Below the pieces are notes generated by a model. That model did not search any database, had not been told where the DNA came from, and saw only the letters and a list, made by a program, of their open reading frames with translations. From Paludibacteraceae bacterium (GTDB lineage: Bacteria > Bacteroidota > Bacteroidia > Bacteroidales > Paludibacteraceae): a DNA stretch of 64,000 nucleotides. Shown here piece after piece: positions 28,229 to 36,278 of this stretch (its first letter is position 1; the number at the start of each line of letters is the position of its first letter). The DNA is taken from NCBI GenBank assembly GCA_017546705.1, contig JAFYSB010000001.1, positions 16,777 through 80,776 on the forward strand, given 5' to 3'. The translations under genes were made by a program, and so were the position numbers.

Positions 28229-28816
28229 TTATATTGCCGCTAAGCGACGTGTACTAGGATCCCATTCTGGACTTGATAAAATGGCATCTAATACTTCTTC
28301 TGGTTGGGAAACTACCGTAAACATTTCGCGGTGAATTGGACGCATCATCTGCTCTTCAATCATATAATCAATGCAAGCAAGCAGGCGATCGTAGTAACCT
28401 TCGGTATTCAATATCACAACTGGCGAATTATGCAGTCCTAATTGCTTCCATGTCAGGCATTCCAAAAGTTCCTCAAAGGTGCCGATAGCACCTGGAAGTG
28501 CTACCATGGCATCTGCCAACTCACATATTTTGGCTTTGCGTTGGTGCATGGTTTGGGTGACGATAGTCTCTGTGCTATTGGGATTGTTCCATCCTTGATC
28601 CACCATAAATTGCGGAATGATTCCCAGTACCTCTCCGCCTTCGGCCAACGCACCACGTGCAGTGGCAGCCATCAATCCGATGCCACCATCACCATATATC
28701 AAGCGAATTCCATGTTTCGCGAACTCGGCTCCTAAACGCTCTGCTGCCTCTACATACGAGGGACGTATTTTATTCGAACTTGCGCAATAAACAGCTACAG
28801 AATTCAGTTTTTTCAT
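28229..28816 (-). CDS. LOG-family protein (TIGR00730 Rossmann fold nucleosidase-like)
   Basis: The 195-aa protein matches the family of cytokinin riboside 5'-monophosphate phosphoribohydrolases and bacterial nucleotide-5'-phosphate nucleosidases. Seen are VYCASSNKIRPSYVEAAERLG, LIYGDGGIGLMAA and the MHQRKAKICELADA segment with the catalytic Arg. The family motif PGGxGTxxE reads PGAIGTFEE here: the Glu is kept but the second Gly is Ala. It is first in the minus-strand run to trmD. Its likely job is nucleotide salvage in the cytoplasm. Confidence 0.88.
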   Translation of the reverse strand: MKKLNSVAVYCASSNKIRPSYVEAAERLGAEFAKHGIRLIYGDGGIGLMAATARGALAEGGEVLGIIPQFMVDQGWNNPNSTETIVTQTMHQRKAKICELADAMVALPGAIGTFEELLECLTWKQLGLHNSPVVILNTEGYYDRLLACIDYMIEEQMMRPIHREMFTVVSQPEEVLDAILSSPEWDPSTRRLAAI

Positions 28817-28860
28817 ACCGTTATTTAAGAATTAAATATCGTTCTTTACAAAATCGGCTG

Positions 28861-28868
28861 CAAAATTA
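28861..28868 (-). promoter_or_regulatory. -7 box (TAATTTTG) for the LOG-trmD run
   Basis: TAATTTTG on the minus strand (28868-28861), 44 bp upstream of the LOG start. No good TTG was seen at the expected -33 distance, so only the -7 part is supported. Confidence 0.45.
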
Positions 28869-28886
28869 CAAAAAAATCCCGACATA

Positions 28887-28918
28887 TTTGGTGTTTTTAA
28901 AAATTATTTGTACTTTTG
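28887..28918 (+). promoter_or_regulatory. Bacteroidota-type promoter for the acetyltransferase-Fur operon
   Basis: TTTG 28887-28890, a 20-bp spacer and TACTTTTG 28911-28918, ending 29 bp before the ATG at 28948. Confidence 0.72.
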
Positions 28919-28947
28919 TGCCCAAATTTGTATATTTTTTGAGTATT

Positions 28948-30078
28948 ATGGCTGTAGAAATTAAAGAAATCACCTCAAAACGTGATTTATTGCGCTTTGT
29001 GCAATTTGGGAATGAATTTTATAAAGACTGCGACAATTTCTGTCCTTCTTTGATTTTGGATGAGATGGATACGTTCAATCTCAAGAAGAATCCTGCTTTT
29101 GAAGTTTGTGAGCATGTGCTCTATATGGCTTATAGGGATGGAAAAACTGTAGGACGAATCGCAGGAATTATCAATCACGAAGCCAATCGAAATTGGAATG
29201 TGAAGCATGTGCGTTTTGGATGGATTGATTTTATTGATGATTTGGAAGTAAGCAAGGCATTGCTTGATGCAGTAGCAGCATGGGGAAAGGCCAAGGGAAT
29301 GGATGGCATCAATGGTCCTGTTGGTTTTACGGATTTTGATCATCAAGGTTTGCTCATTGAGGGATATGAGCATTTGGCGCCAATGGCATCACTGTACAAC
29401 TACCCATACTACGTGAAGCATATGGAGGCATATGGTTTGACCAAAGAGAATGACTGGATTGAGATACAAATTTATCCTCCACAAGAGTTGCCTGAGCGCT
29501 TTGGTCGTATGGCGAAAATCGTGGAGCAACGTAGTAATGTACGTGTAGATAAGGTGAAAAGCGTCAAAGAGTTGGTGAAAAAATATGGTACCTCTTATAT
29601 GGATGTTATAGATGTTGCTTATCAAAAACTCTACAATTTCCAAGCGCTTACAGATCGTCAAAAACGTCACTATTGTGACATGTATTTCCCATTACTCAAC
29701 TTTGATTTTGTCACAGTCGTTGTCAACGAGCATGATGAAGTAGTAGGAGTGGGAGTTGGTATGCCAGATATATCCAATGCATTGAGAAAATGCAAAGGAA
29801 GATTATTCCCATTTGGCTGGTATCACGTGCTAAAGGCTCTGAAATCCAAAACATACGAAGCCTTTGACTTGCTTATCATTGCTGTACGTCCTGATTATCA
29901 AGACCGCGGTTTGAATGCTGTGATTATTGCGGATCAACATCCATATTTCGTCAAGTATGGCATCAAGCGCGTTGAAACGACTGCTATCATGGAAACGAAT
30001 AGCAAGAACCTTAGCCACTGGGAGGCATTCCCACATAAATATCACAAACGTCGCCGCGCGTATATTAAACCCATTTAA
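28948..30078 (+). CDS. GNAT-like acyltransferase family protein
   Basis: The 376-aa protein belongs to a Bacteroidota family with a GNAT-like fold. VCEHVLYMAYRDGKTVGRIA and DLLIIAVRPDYQDRGLNAVI resemble the two acetyl-CoA-binding strands; the second has the RxxGxA-type loop as QDRGLNA. The middle (FGRMAKIVEQRSNV) is a family-specific insert. No signal peptide. Substrate unknown. ATG 28948 is chosen because the promoter is at 28887-28918 and the longer in-frame extension runs back through the divergent LOG gene. It overlaps the fur start by one base (TAATG). Confidence 0.78.
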   Translation: MAVEIKEITSKRDLLRFVQFGNEFYKDCDNFCPSLILDEMDTFNLKKNPAFEVCEHVLYMAYRDGKTVGRIAGIINHEANRNWNVKHVRFGWIDFIDDLEVSKALLDAVAAWGKAKGMDGINGPVGFTDFDHQGLLIEGYEHLAPMASLYNYPYYVKHMEAYGLTKENDWIEIQIYPPQELPERFGRMAKIVEQRSNVRVDKVKSVKELVKKYGTSYMDVIDVAYQKLYNFQALTDRQKRHYCDMYFPLLNFDFVTVVVNEHDEVVGVGVGMPDISNALRKCKGRLFPFGWYHVLKALKSKTYEAFDLLIIAVRPDYQDRGLNAVIIADQHPYFVKYGIKRVETTAIMETNSKNLSHWEAFPHKYHKRRRAYIKPI

Positions 30079-30539
30079 TGCCCAATAAGACGAACGATAT
30101 TTTTCGCAAAGCGTATGAGAAGATGTGTGCATATTTGGATGCACACCATATGAATCATACTACCGAGCGATATACAATCTTGCAAACTGTCTGCAATTTG
30201 CAAACATTCTCTGTCGAAGAATTGCGCAATGCTTTGGTTGAAATCAATATCAGTAGGGCTACGATATACAACAACCTAAATATGCTGGAGCAAGCAGGTG
30301 TCTTGCGCCGACTAGACAAGGAATTTGGAGTACGCGCAGGGCAATACGAACTCATCCATCCTCAAAGTTCGAGCATCAAGGTTATTTGTCAGCGTTGTGG
30401 ACGTATTAGTGATGTGAAGGATACCACCATCAACCGCATGTTGGCCGACAAAAAGTTTACCAATTTCGTTCCAGAATATTTTACGTTATACATACATGGA
30501 CATTGCAAAGTATGTAGACGCCAAAAACGAAAACCTTAA
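30078..30539 (+). CDS. Fur-family metal-responsive repressor
   Basis: The 153-aa protein has the Fur winged helix (about 10-85: TTERYTILQTVCN, FSVEELRNALVE, SRATIYNNLNMLEQAGVL). The dimerisation domain carries two zinc-binding pairs, CQRCG and CKVC. Which metal it senses (iron, zinc, manganese or peroxide as PerR) cannot be read reliably. It is co-transcribed with an acyltransferase (TAATG overlap) and the Zn peptidase 11 bp downstream. Confidence 0.9.
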   Translation: MPNKTNDIFRKAYEKMCAYLDAHHMNHTTERYTILQTVCNLQTFSVEELRNALVEINISRATIYNNLNMLEQAGVLRRLDKEFGVRAGQYELIHPQSSSIKVICQRCGRISDVKDTTINRMLADKKFTNFVPEYFTLYIHGHCKVCRRQKRKP

Positions 30540-30550
30540 TTTAACGGATT

Positions 30551-31219
30551 ATGTATTTCATTTTATTCATCACTATAGCCCTCTTAAGTTGGGCTGTGAG
30601 CGGATTGCTCAACTACCGCTTCAAAAAATATTCCAAAGTCTATTTGCACCTTACTGGTAAAGAAGTGGCAGAGAAGATGTTGCGTGATAATGGTATAACC
30701 GATGTGACTGTGACTTGCACACCAGGACATTTGACCGACCACTATGATCCTCGCAACAAAACTGTAAATCTCTCCGAAGGTGTTTATAGTTCCAATAGCG
30801 TTGCGGCTGCCGCAGTGGCGGCACATGAGTGTGGACACGCGCTGCAACATGCCTATGAGTATGCTCCATTGAACATGCGTACGGCGCTTGTACCTATTGT
30901 CACATTCGCTTCTCGCTGGCTAACATGGCTATTGCTTGGTGGTATCTTGATGATAGAGATTTTCCCACAACTGCTTATGGCGGGAGTAATCTTGTATGGT
31001 TTCACCACGCTATTTGCTTTCATCACGTTGCCTGTAGAGATCAATGCTAGCACGAGAGCTGTGGCATGGCTTGAGCAATCGGGTATTACCGATAGAGAAA
31101 CAACACCAATGGCTGCTTCTGCTTTGCGCAGTGCAGCCTATACCTATGTGGTTGCTGCATTATCATCATTGGGTACGTTGGTGTATTATGTATTAATACT
31201 TGTAGGTCGTCGCGACTAA
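30551..31219 (+). CDS. Membrane zinc metallopeptidase (YugP/Zn_peptidase_2 family)
   Basis: The 222-aa protein has an N-terminal membrane helix, the gluzincin-type active site AAHECGHALQHAY (HExxH as HECGH), and two or three more membrane segments (about 120-165 and 195-217). The third ligand is probably in the EINASTRAVAWLE segment, as in the family. It may help in membrane protein quality control; no substrate is known. It ends the operon before tRNA-Arg. Confidence 0.9.
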   Translation: MYFILFITIALLSWAVSGLLNYRFKKYSKVYLHLTGKEVAEKMLRDNGITDVTVTCTPGHLTDHYDPRNKTVNLSEGVYSSNSVAAAAVAAHECGHALQHAYEYAPLNMRTALVPIVTFASRWLTWLLLGGILMIEIFPQLLMAGVILYGFTTLFAFITLPVEINASTRAVAWLEQSGITDRETTPMAASALRSAAYTYVVAALSSLGTLVYYVLILVGRRD

Positions 31220-31245
31220 TTGATATTTCATCGCGCCAAACGCGG

Positions 31246-31319
31246 GGCTCCGTAGCTTAGCTGAATAGAGCGTCAGATTCCGGTTCTGAAGGTCGTGGGT
31301 TTGAATCCCACCGGGGTCA
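31246..31319 (+). tRNA. tRNA-Arg (anticodon CCG)
   Basis: The acceptor GGCTCCG (31246-31252) pairs with CGGGGTC (31312-31318) with two G-U pairs, then discriminator A. The anticodon arm is CAGA-TTCCGGT-TCTG and the T arm GTGGG-TTTGAAT-CCCAC. No CCA is encoded. Confidence 0.93.
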
Positions 31320-31354
31320 CATAATCATGGAATCATCTAGGATTCACCACAGAA

Positions 31355-31380
31355 GATAAGGTGCCAATCGGCACCTTATC
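31355..31380. terminator. Perfect hairpin between tRNA-Arg and hsp20
   Basis: Eleven bases (31355-31365) pair perfectly with 31370-31380 around an AATC loop. There is no T tract, but its position between convergent transcripts favours a bidirectional terminator. Confidence 0.6.
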
Positions 31381-31421
31381 CATTATGAAAATACTCTTTT
31401 GTTGAGGGAATCCCTCAATGG

Positions 31422-31868
31422 CTATTGAATCTCTATCACGCGAGTTGGTTCTTTGGCTGGAATATTCTCCAACTTAGGAAGGGTAATGTGAAGCACTCCA
31501 CTACACACTTTAGCAGTAATCGCCTCGCGGTCAACGTTTTCGGGCAACAATAGCGCCTGCTCAAAGCGTGTGTAGTTGAATTCACGCCGAAGAAATTTGG
31601 AAGATTTATCCTCCTCTTTGTTTTCGTGTTTTTTCTCTACGAAAACCACCAATTGGTCTCGGTCGTTGACATGTACACGAAAATCTTCTTTCGTCATACC
31701 AGGCACAGCCATTTCGATTTCGAAGGCTTTGTCTGATTCTTTCACATTGATGGCAGGCGCAGCTGCAACTGCTGCGCGCATAGGAAACCACTCGTCGTTA
31801 AAGAAATCGTTGAAAATACTGGGCAACCAATTTTGGTTTTGCCTTTTGATTGTAGGTAACATAAACAA
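31422..31868 (-). CDS. Hsp20/alpha-crystallin small heat-shock protein
   Basis: The 148-aa protein has a short N-terminal arm (PSIFNDFFNDEWF), the alpha-crystallin domain (about 40-135: INVKESDKAFEIEMAVPGM, LLPENVDREAITAKVCSGVLHITLPK) and a C-terminal tail. It is an ATP-independent holdase chaperone in the cytoplasm. It may start at ATG 31868 or two codons later. No housekeeping-type promoter was seen upstream, as expected if heat-shock regulated. It is not linked to other genes. Confidence 0.93.
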   Translation of the reverse strand: MFMLPTIKRQNQNWLPSIFNDFFNDEWFPMRAAVAAAPAINVKESDKAFEIEMAVPGMTKEDFRVHVNDRDQLVVFVEKKHENKEEDKSSKFLRREFNYTRFEQALLLPENVDREAITAKVCSGVLHITLPKLENIPAKEPTRVIEIQ

Positions 31869-32049
31869 TAAATTTTGATAGTTAGGTCAAGGTGGATGAC
31901 AACATTCTCTTATTTAGTTTGCTTGTCATTTGCCTTTGTATAGGGATATATACAAATACTGTGCCAAACATCCGATGTGTTACCACCTATTTTTATGTTC
32001 ATCAACAATCACCGCCAAGCATTGGCTTGGCGATAATAAGTAAGGTATA

Positions 32050-32115
32050 TTAGTGAACTACCCGAGTAAATTCTTTGGGCATAGAAGCTTCGAATCGCAC
32101 CTTCTTTTCCGTCAT
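32050..32115 (-). pseudogene. C-terminal remnant of an RluA-type pseudouridine synthase
   Basis: On the minus strand, 21 codons and a stop read MTEKKVRFEASMPKEFTRVVH. The intact pseudouridine synthase at 52162-53085 ends MTEKKVRFEASTPKEFTRIF plus two residues. The match stops being clear further upstream, where frames are broken. This is a decayed paralogue inside the 593-bp gap 31869-32461. The rest of that gap holds only the period-11 array at 32353-32407. Confidence 0.75.
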
Positions 32116-32352
32116 AAGGGCGAATGGGATACTAGCAGCGCAGATCTTGATGGTCATGGCTTTTCGTGGACATCTTGGCTACCGTCATGTGGCTGCGTGC
32201 GGGCAACTATTGTATGGTTGCTCAGTATGCTTTCTGGTGTACTAATTGTATCTACGGCTATCTGCAATGGACGCGCCTCTCCTCCAGACAATAACTTCAC
32301 ACTGAATTGTCTACTCAGTTTTAATCAATGTATTTGTCACTTTGTCTGTTAG

Positions 32353-32407
32353 GCGACCACTTCGCGACCACTATGGGACATCAATGGGACATCCCTACGA
32401 CATCAGT
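32353..32407 (+). repeat. Degenerate tandem array, 5 units of 11 bp
   Basis: Five units (32353, 32364, 32375, 32386, 32397): two are GCGACCACTwy type, three are GGGACATC/ACGACATC type. It lies 55 bp after the last gene of the SusCD locus and far upstream of hsp20. Confidence 0.8.
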
Positions 32408-32461
32408 GTTAAATAAACGTTTCTTGTTTTTATCGGACACTAATGATTTTCTAACAAGATT

Positions 32462-33064
32462 TTAGGAATGTGTAATCAAGGAAAGTGACTCTTTCGCTTG
32501 TTCCATTGATTGAAATTGTATGGCATGTATACCGATATTTCTTGCGGCAATAACATTATTGATATTGTCGTCAAAAAATACGCACTCATCAGGGAGGAGT
32601 TGGTAACGATCTAATAAGATATTATATATTTTTGGATCAGGTTTGGTCACCTTCTCCTCGCCGGACATCACAATTCCATCCATCAGTTTGAAAATAGCAT
32701 ATTTGTCTTTTACGAGTGGAAAAGTTTCTATAGACCAGTTGGTTAAACCATATACAGCGTATCCTTCTTCTTTGAGTTGTAGAATCCAGTCGTACATATG
32801 TGGAATGGTATCTCCCATCATGTCTATCCATCTATCTGAATACAATTTGATTTCCTGTTCCCATTTTGGATATTCTGCAATCTTCTCTTCTACACCTTGT
32901 TGAAAAGGTTTACCCGCGTCCATTTGGATATTCCAATCCATAGTACAGATGTTTTTGAGGAACCATTCAGCAGAATCAACATCTCCAAAATAGGAATCGT
33001 ATAAATGGTGAGGATTCCAATCTACGAGTACTCCTCCAAAGTCAAAAATGATGTTTTTAATCAT
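32462..33064 (-). CDS. HAD-superfamily phosphatase (YihX-like)
   Basis: The 200-aa protein has HAD motif I as FDFGGVLVDW (Asp8 nucleophile; the usual second Asp is Gly10), motif II YGLTNWS, motif III Lys in EEKVTKPDPKIYN and motif IV VFFDDNINN. The FDxGGV form is typical of the YihX/epoxide-hydrolase N-terminal branch; E. coli YihX is an alpha-glucose-1-phosphatase. It is last in the SusCD locus, 7 bp after the esterase, so it could remove phosphate from a sugar or glycerol phosphate made by the locus. Substrate is inferred. Confidence 0.85.
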   Translation of the reverse strand: MIKNIIFDFGGVLVDWNPHHLYDSYFGDVDSAEWFLKNICTMDWNIQMDAGKPFQQGVEEKIAEYPKWEQEIKLYSDRWIDMMGDTIPHMYDWILQLKEEGYAVYGLTNWSIETFPLVKDKYAIFKLMDGIVMSGEEKVTKPDPKIYNILLDRYQLLPDECVFFDDNINNVIAARNIGIHAIQFQSMEQAKESLSLITHS

Positions 33065-33071
33065 ATGGGGT

Positions 33072-33935
33072 CTATTTAATTTGCTGATTAATAAATTGAT
33101 TCATAGCAGCTTCAAATATCTCTTTTTGTGGGATTTGTTTGCTAAATCCCCAACCATGTGCACCTGTAGGTAAAAGTAGCATTTCTGCTTTTATACCATA
33201 TGCTGTGAGGGCTTGATACATTCGAATGGAATTTTCAACCATCACAGTTTTATCATCTTGACAATGAACGATAAAGCAAGGTGGTGTATTCAAACTTACA
33301 CATTTTTCTGCTGACCATTGTATACGCTGTTCTTCAGAAGGATCGTCTCCTAAGAGTTGTTTGCATGATCCCTTATGTGTGATTGTAGCATCCATGCTGA
33401 TAACAGGATATACTAATATCCCAAAATCTGGTCGTGATTTTTCACCAGCATACTTAGTGACCAACGTTGCTGCGAGATGGCCACCAGCTGAAAATCCTAT
33501 CACACCGATATGATTGGTAGGTACGCCCCATATTTGCGCACTATCTCTCAGTATTTCCATGGCCTTGATAGCGTCAGAAAGAGGTACATCTTGGTTTTGG
33601 TTGGGCATACGATATTTGAGAACGGCTACAGCGATATTACGTGGTGTAAAGTAGTTGGCTACTGCTTCGCCTTCGTTAGGGATAGAAGTAAAGACATAGC
33701 CTCCTCCTGGACATGCAAGAATGATAGCATCTGCTTTTTCCTTAGGTAAATAGATGTCCATTCTTGGTTCCGATGTCTTATACAGACGCTTGTTCTTCTC
33801 CTCTTCATCCGCAGCTACATATCCATTTTCATTTGGTTTGTTGCCATCTGGATAGAGAAATATCGTATAATTAGGATTTGCGGCAAAAAGTGCGACAGAA
33901 AAAACAAGATTGAGAATGATTGCAGATAATTTCAT
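33072..33935 (-). CDS. Secreted alpha/beta hydrolase (esterase)
   Basis: The 287-aa protein has a signal peptide (KLSAIILNLVFSVALFAA), so it should act in the periplasm or outside. It is a BD-FAE/acetylxylan-esterase-like fold: oxyanion segment ILACPGGGYVF, nucleophile Ser in GFSAGGH, Asp in CQDDKTV and His in GAHGWG. In the context of this locus it probably removes an ester group from the polymer. ATG 33935 is preferred because the signal peptide starts there and it is 10 bp after the GlpT-like stop. The longer in-frame extension would overlap that gene. Confidence 0.85.
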   Translation of the reverse strand: MKLSAIILNLVFSVALFAANPNYTIFLYPDGNKPNENGYVAADEEEKNKRLYKTSEPRMDIYLPKEKADAIILACPGGGYVFTSIPNEGEAVANYFTPRNIAVAVLKYRMPNQNQDVPLSDAIKAMEILRDSAQIWGVPTNHIGVIGFSAGGHLAATLVTKYAGEKSRPDFGILVYPVISMDATITHKGSCKQLLGDDPSEEQRIQWSAEKCVSLNTPPCFIVHCQDDKTVMVENSIRMYQALTAYGIKAEMLLLPTGAHGWGFSKQIPQKEIFEAAMNQFINQQIK

Positions 33936-33945
33936 AACATAGAAT

Positions 33946-35352
33946 TTACTGAGTGATTGTCTTTTTGTTAGATTTATTCCAAACCACACAAACCAATAGA
34001 ACAGATAGTGCAGCGGCTATAATCCAGAACCAAAGGGCTTGTGAGAAGTCATATTGGTATATAGGACTGTCTCCTTCAGAGGAGAGGAGTACCTTGTTGG
34101 CATCGATTAGCACGCCTGATGCAATATCTTGTAGTCCTGCAGCTGCATAGCTGGCGATACCGACAACACCTAAAGCAGCACCCGATGCCTCGCGGGAAAC
34201 AATATCAACGGCCATCAATCCGCCAAGAAAACATATCAACACACCGATGGCTATACCAAAGAGCACCATAGATAGTATATTGATCCACAACGCATTGCCT
34301 CCGAAAGCAAATAGAATCAATGCTATCACTTCCATGATACCAGCCACTACAGCAGGAAGGTATCTGTTTCCTTTGAACATGGTATCAGATATCCAACCAG
34401 AGAATATAGTTCCTACTATACCTAAAAGTGCGTTGATAGAAATGATCTGCGTCGCTAAAGCCAAGTCAAAACCTTTCACTTCTTGTAGGTATAAAACACC
34501 CCAACCGTTAATGGCGTATCTACTGATATACATAAATGCAGAAGCACCCGCAAGTACCCAGACGTATGGATTACGCAAGACGTCGCGCTGTGCAGACTTG
34601 GTATTGACCGTCTTAGCATGCTCCTCAATGGTCTCTTCACCTGCCCAAACTGCTACAGATGGCAAACCCTTAGACTCAGGAGAGTCATGCAGCATGAATA
34701 TGATGAGTATGACACCCAATGCACCGGCGATAGCTGCACCGATAAAACCATATTGCCATCCAGCTACACTAACTAGCCCACCTACAAAAAGGAATGAGAG
34801 GAACTCTCCAATATTGTGGCTTGCAGAGAAAAAACCGTAGAAAGTACCTCGATTGGACTTGGAATACCAACGAGAGAGCGCGACAATGCTAGGTGGTGCT
34901 CCCATACTCTGTGCCCAACCATTGATACCCCAAAGGATCGCAAATAGTAGGTAGAAAGCCGATATGGAGATGAGTGTTTGACCGAGTGTGAGCAAACCCA
35001 AGATGCCAACTGTGATATTCGCTACAGTAGAGACGAGGATACCCGTAGCCATAAACTTACGGATATTGCTATAGTCAGCCAAAAAACCATTGATAAACTT
35101 ACCTATAGCATATGTAAAGAGCAGGGCAGAAGATATGACACCTAATTGCGAAGCATCCAGAACCCCAGAATCCATGATAGGCTTTTTGACCACATTGAGA
35201 CTGGTTCTGCATACGTAGTACAAACTATATCCTAATGTGATAGCGATGAAGGAAGACCACTGTAAACGTTTGAAACGTTTATCAATAGTTTGCTTATCAT
35301 CTGAGCATAGCGTTTGTGCAGGAGACTGCTTATAAAAAGAGAATAGTGACAT
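33946..35352 (-). CDS. OPA-family organophosphate:phosphate antiporter (GlpT-like)
   Basis: The 468-aa inner-membrane MFS protein has about 12 membrane segments. Near the start, GYSLYYVCRTSLNVVKKPIM places Arg49 where GlpT has its first phosphate-binding Arg, and FMYISRYAINGWGVLYLQEV places an Arg where GlpT has the second. OPA proteins import glycerol-3-phosphate or hexose phosphates in exchange for phosphate. Next to a GDPD, glycerol-3-phosphate is the most likely substrate. It overlaps the GDPD stop by one base (TAATG). Confidence 0.88.
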   Translation of the reverse strand: MSLFSFYKQSPAQTLCSDDKQTIDKRFKRLQWSSFIAITLGYSLYYVCRTSLNVVKKPIMDSGVLDASQLGVISSALLFTYAIGKFINGFLADYSNIRKFMATGILVSTVANITVGILGLLTLGQTLISISAFYLLFAILWGINGWAQSMGAPPSIVALSRWYSKSNRGTFYGFFSASHNIGEFLSFLFVGGLVSVAGWQYGFIGAAIAGALGVILIIFMLHDSPESKGLPSVAVWAGEETIEEHAKTVNTKSAQRDVLRNPYVWVLAGASAFMYISRYAINGWGVLYLQEVKGFDLALATQIISINALLGIVGTIFSGWISDTMFKGNRYLPAVVAGIMEVIALILFAFGGNALWINILSMVLFGIAIGVLICFLGGLMAVDIVSREASGAALGVVGIASYAAAGLQDIASGVLIDANKVLLSSEGDSPIYQYDFSQALWFWIIAAALSVLLVCVVWNKSNKKTITQ

Positions 35353-36272
35353 TAGCGTAATTTGTGTTGTTTGAGATAGTGGATGAGAAACTCAGGTCTA
35401 TCTGTCTGAATAATACTAGCTCCCAATGTATGAATAAGGTAACCATAGTGTGCATCTGGATCTAGGAGCGCCTGATCATCCTCATGTCCACCACATAATG
35501 TATCCCACAGACAGTTGACCCAAATGCGAGATTTACCGTTTAGCAGGTCATAGGCTTGCAGCATATAAGTCGGATCTTCGCGATAGGTAAGCTCAAAAGC
35601 ACAACGATTAGCAGGTATATGTCCTTGGAGAATATTGATATTCTCTGCCTTGTCCATATTGACAATAGGCATATAGATCAATTCATTGAGGTATTTGCCA
35701 TAGAGTGAGTCCACCTCGTGTGCAGGTCTGCGTCCCTTCATGATAATTTGGCGAGTAGTACCGGTCTCTATGAGCAAAGGTACTACCAAATCGAAGTAAC
35801 GATCTGCTTTATCCAAATTGATTAAGACGCGTCCTTTGCAAGCTAATAACACTTCTCGCAGAGTAGGAATATGGTAGCGTGTTCGGATGTTGACACCATT
35901 CTTAAGACGACATTTCTGTATGCTATCTAAAGTCAACTCGCTGATGCGTCCTTTGCCAGTTGTAGTACGATCAATCTTGGAATCGTGCATAATAATCAAC
36001 TGACTGTCAGCCGTGCACTGTACATCAATCTCCAAGATATCCACGCCCATCTCAATGGCGCTATGGATAGCCTCGAGCGAGTTTTCTGGATAATTTCTCC
36101 AGTCTGCTCTATGTGAAGCTACCAATACACGCTTACTTGTAGGATTGAGTAAGTCAGCACGAATCTGCTCGGAGCGAGGTGTCTTGTCGCATGTTGTTGA
36201 ACTGCATGCGATTAGCGCAAAAGTAGCAATGACTACTAATACGCCCAAGCAATTACGAAGATGTGTATTCAT
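35352..36272 (-). CDS. Glycerophosphodiester phosphodiesterase-family lipoprotein
   Basis: The 306-aa protein has a lipobox IACS with Cys23, so it is lipid-anchored. The GDPD catalytic pattern is present: SHRADWRNYPENSLEA, GVDILEIDVQCTADSQLIIMHD cut in two, and DRTTTGKG, with later INLDKAD. GDPDs release glycerol-3-phosphate from glycerophosphodiesters; some (GlpQ) cut polyglycerolphosphate teichoic acids. It sits directly upstream of the GlpT-like transporter with a TAATG overlap, which would import the product. Confidence 0.9.
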   Translation of the reverse strand: MNTHLRNCLGVLVVIATFALIACSSTTCDKTPRSEQIRADLLNPTSKRVLVASHRADWRNYPENSLEAIHSAIEMGVDILEIDVQCTADSQLIIMHDSKIDRTTTGKGRISELTLDSIQKCRLKNGVNIRTRYHIPTLREVLLACKGRVLINLDKADRYFDLVVPLLIETGTTRQIIMKGRRPAHEVDSLYGKYLNELIYMPIVNMDKAENINILQGHIPANRCAFELTYREDPTYMLQAYDLLNGKSRIWVNCLWDTLCGGHEDDQALLDPDAHYGYLIHTLGASIIQTDRPEFLIHYLKQHKLR

Positions 36273-36278
36273 ATGTTC

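Noticed and set aside
32053-32352. A 99-codon frame on the plus strand
   Set aside because: It runs antisense through the pseudouridine-synthase remnant, has irregular composition and no promoter; it is not a gene.
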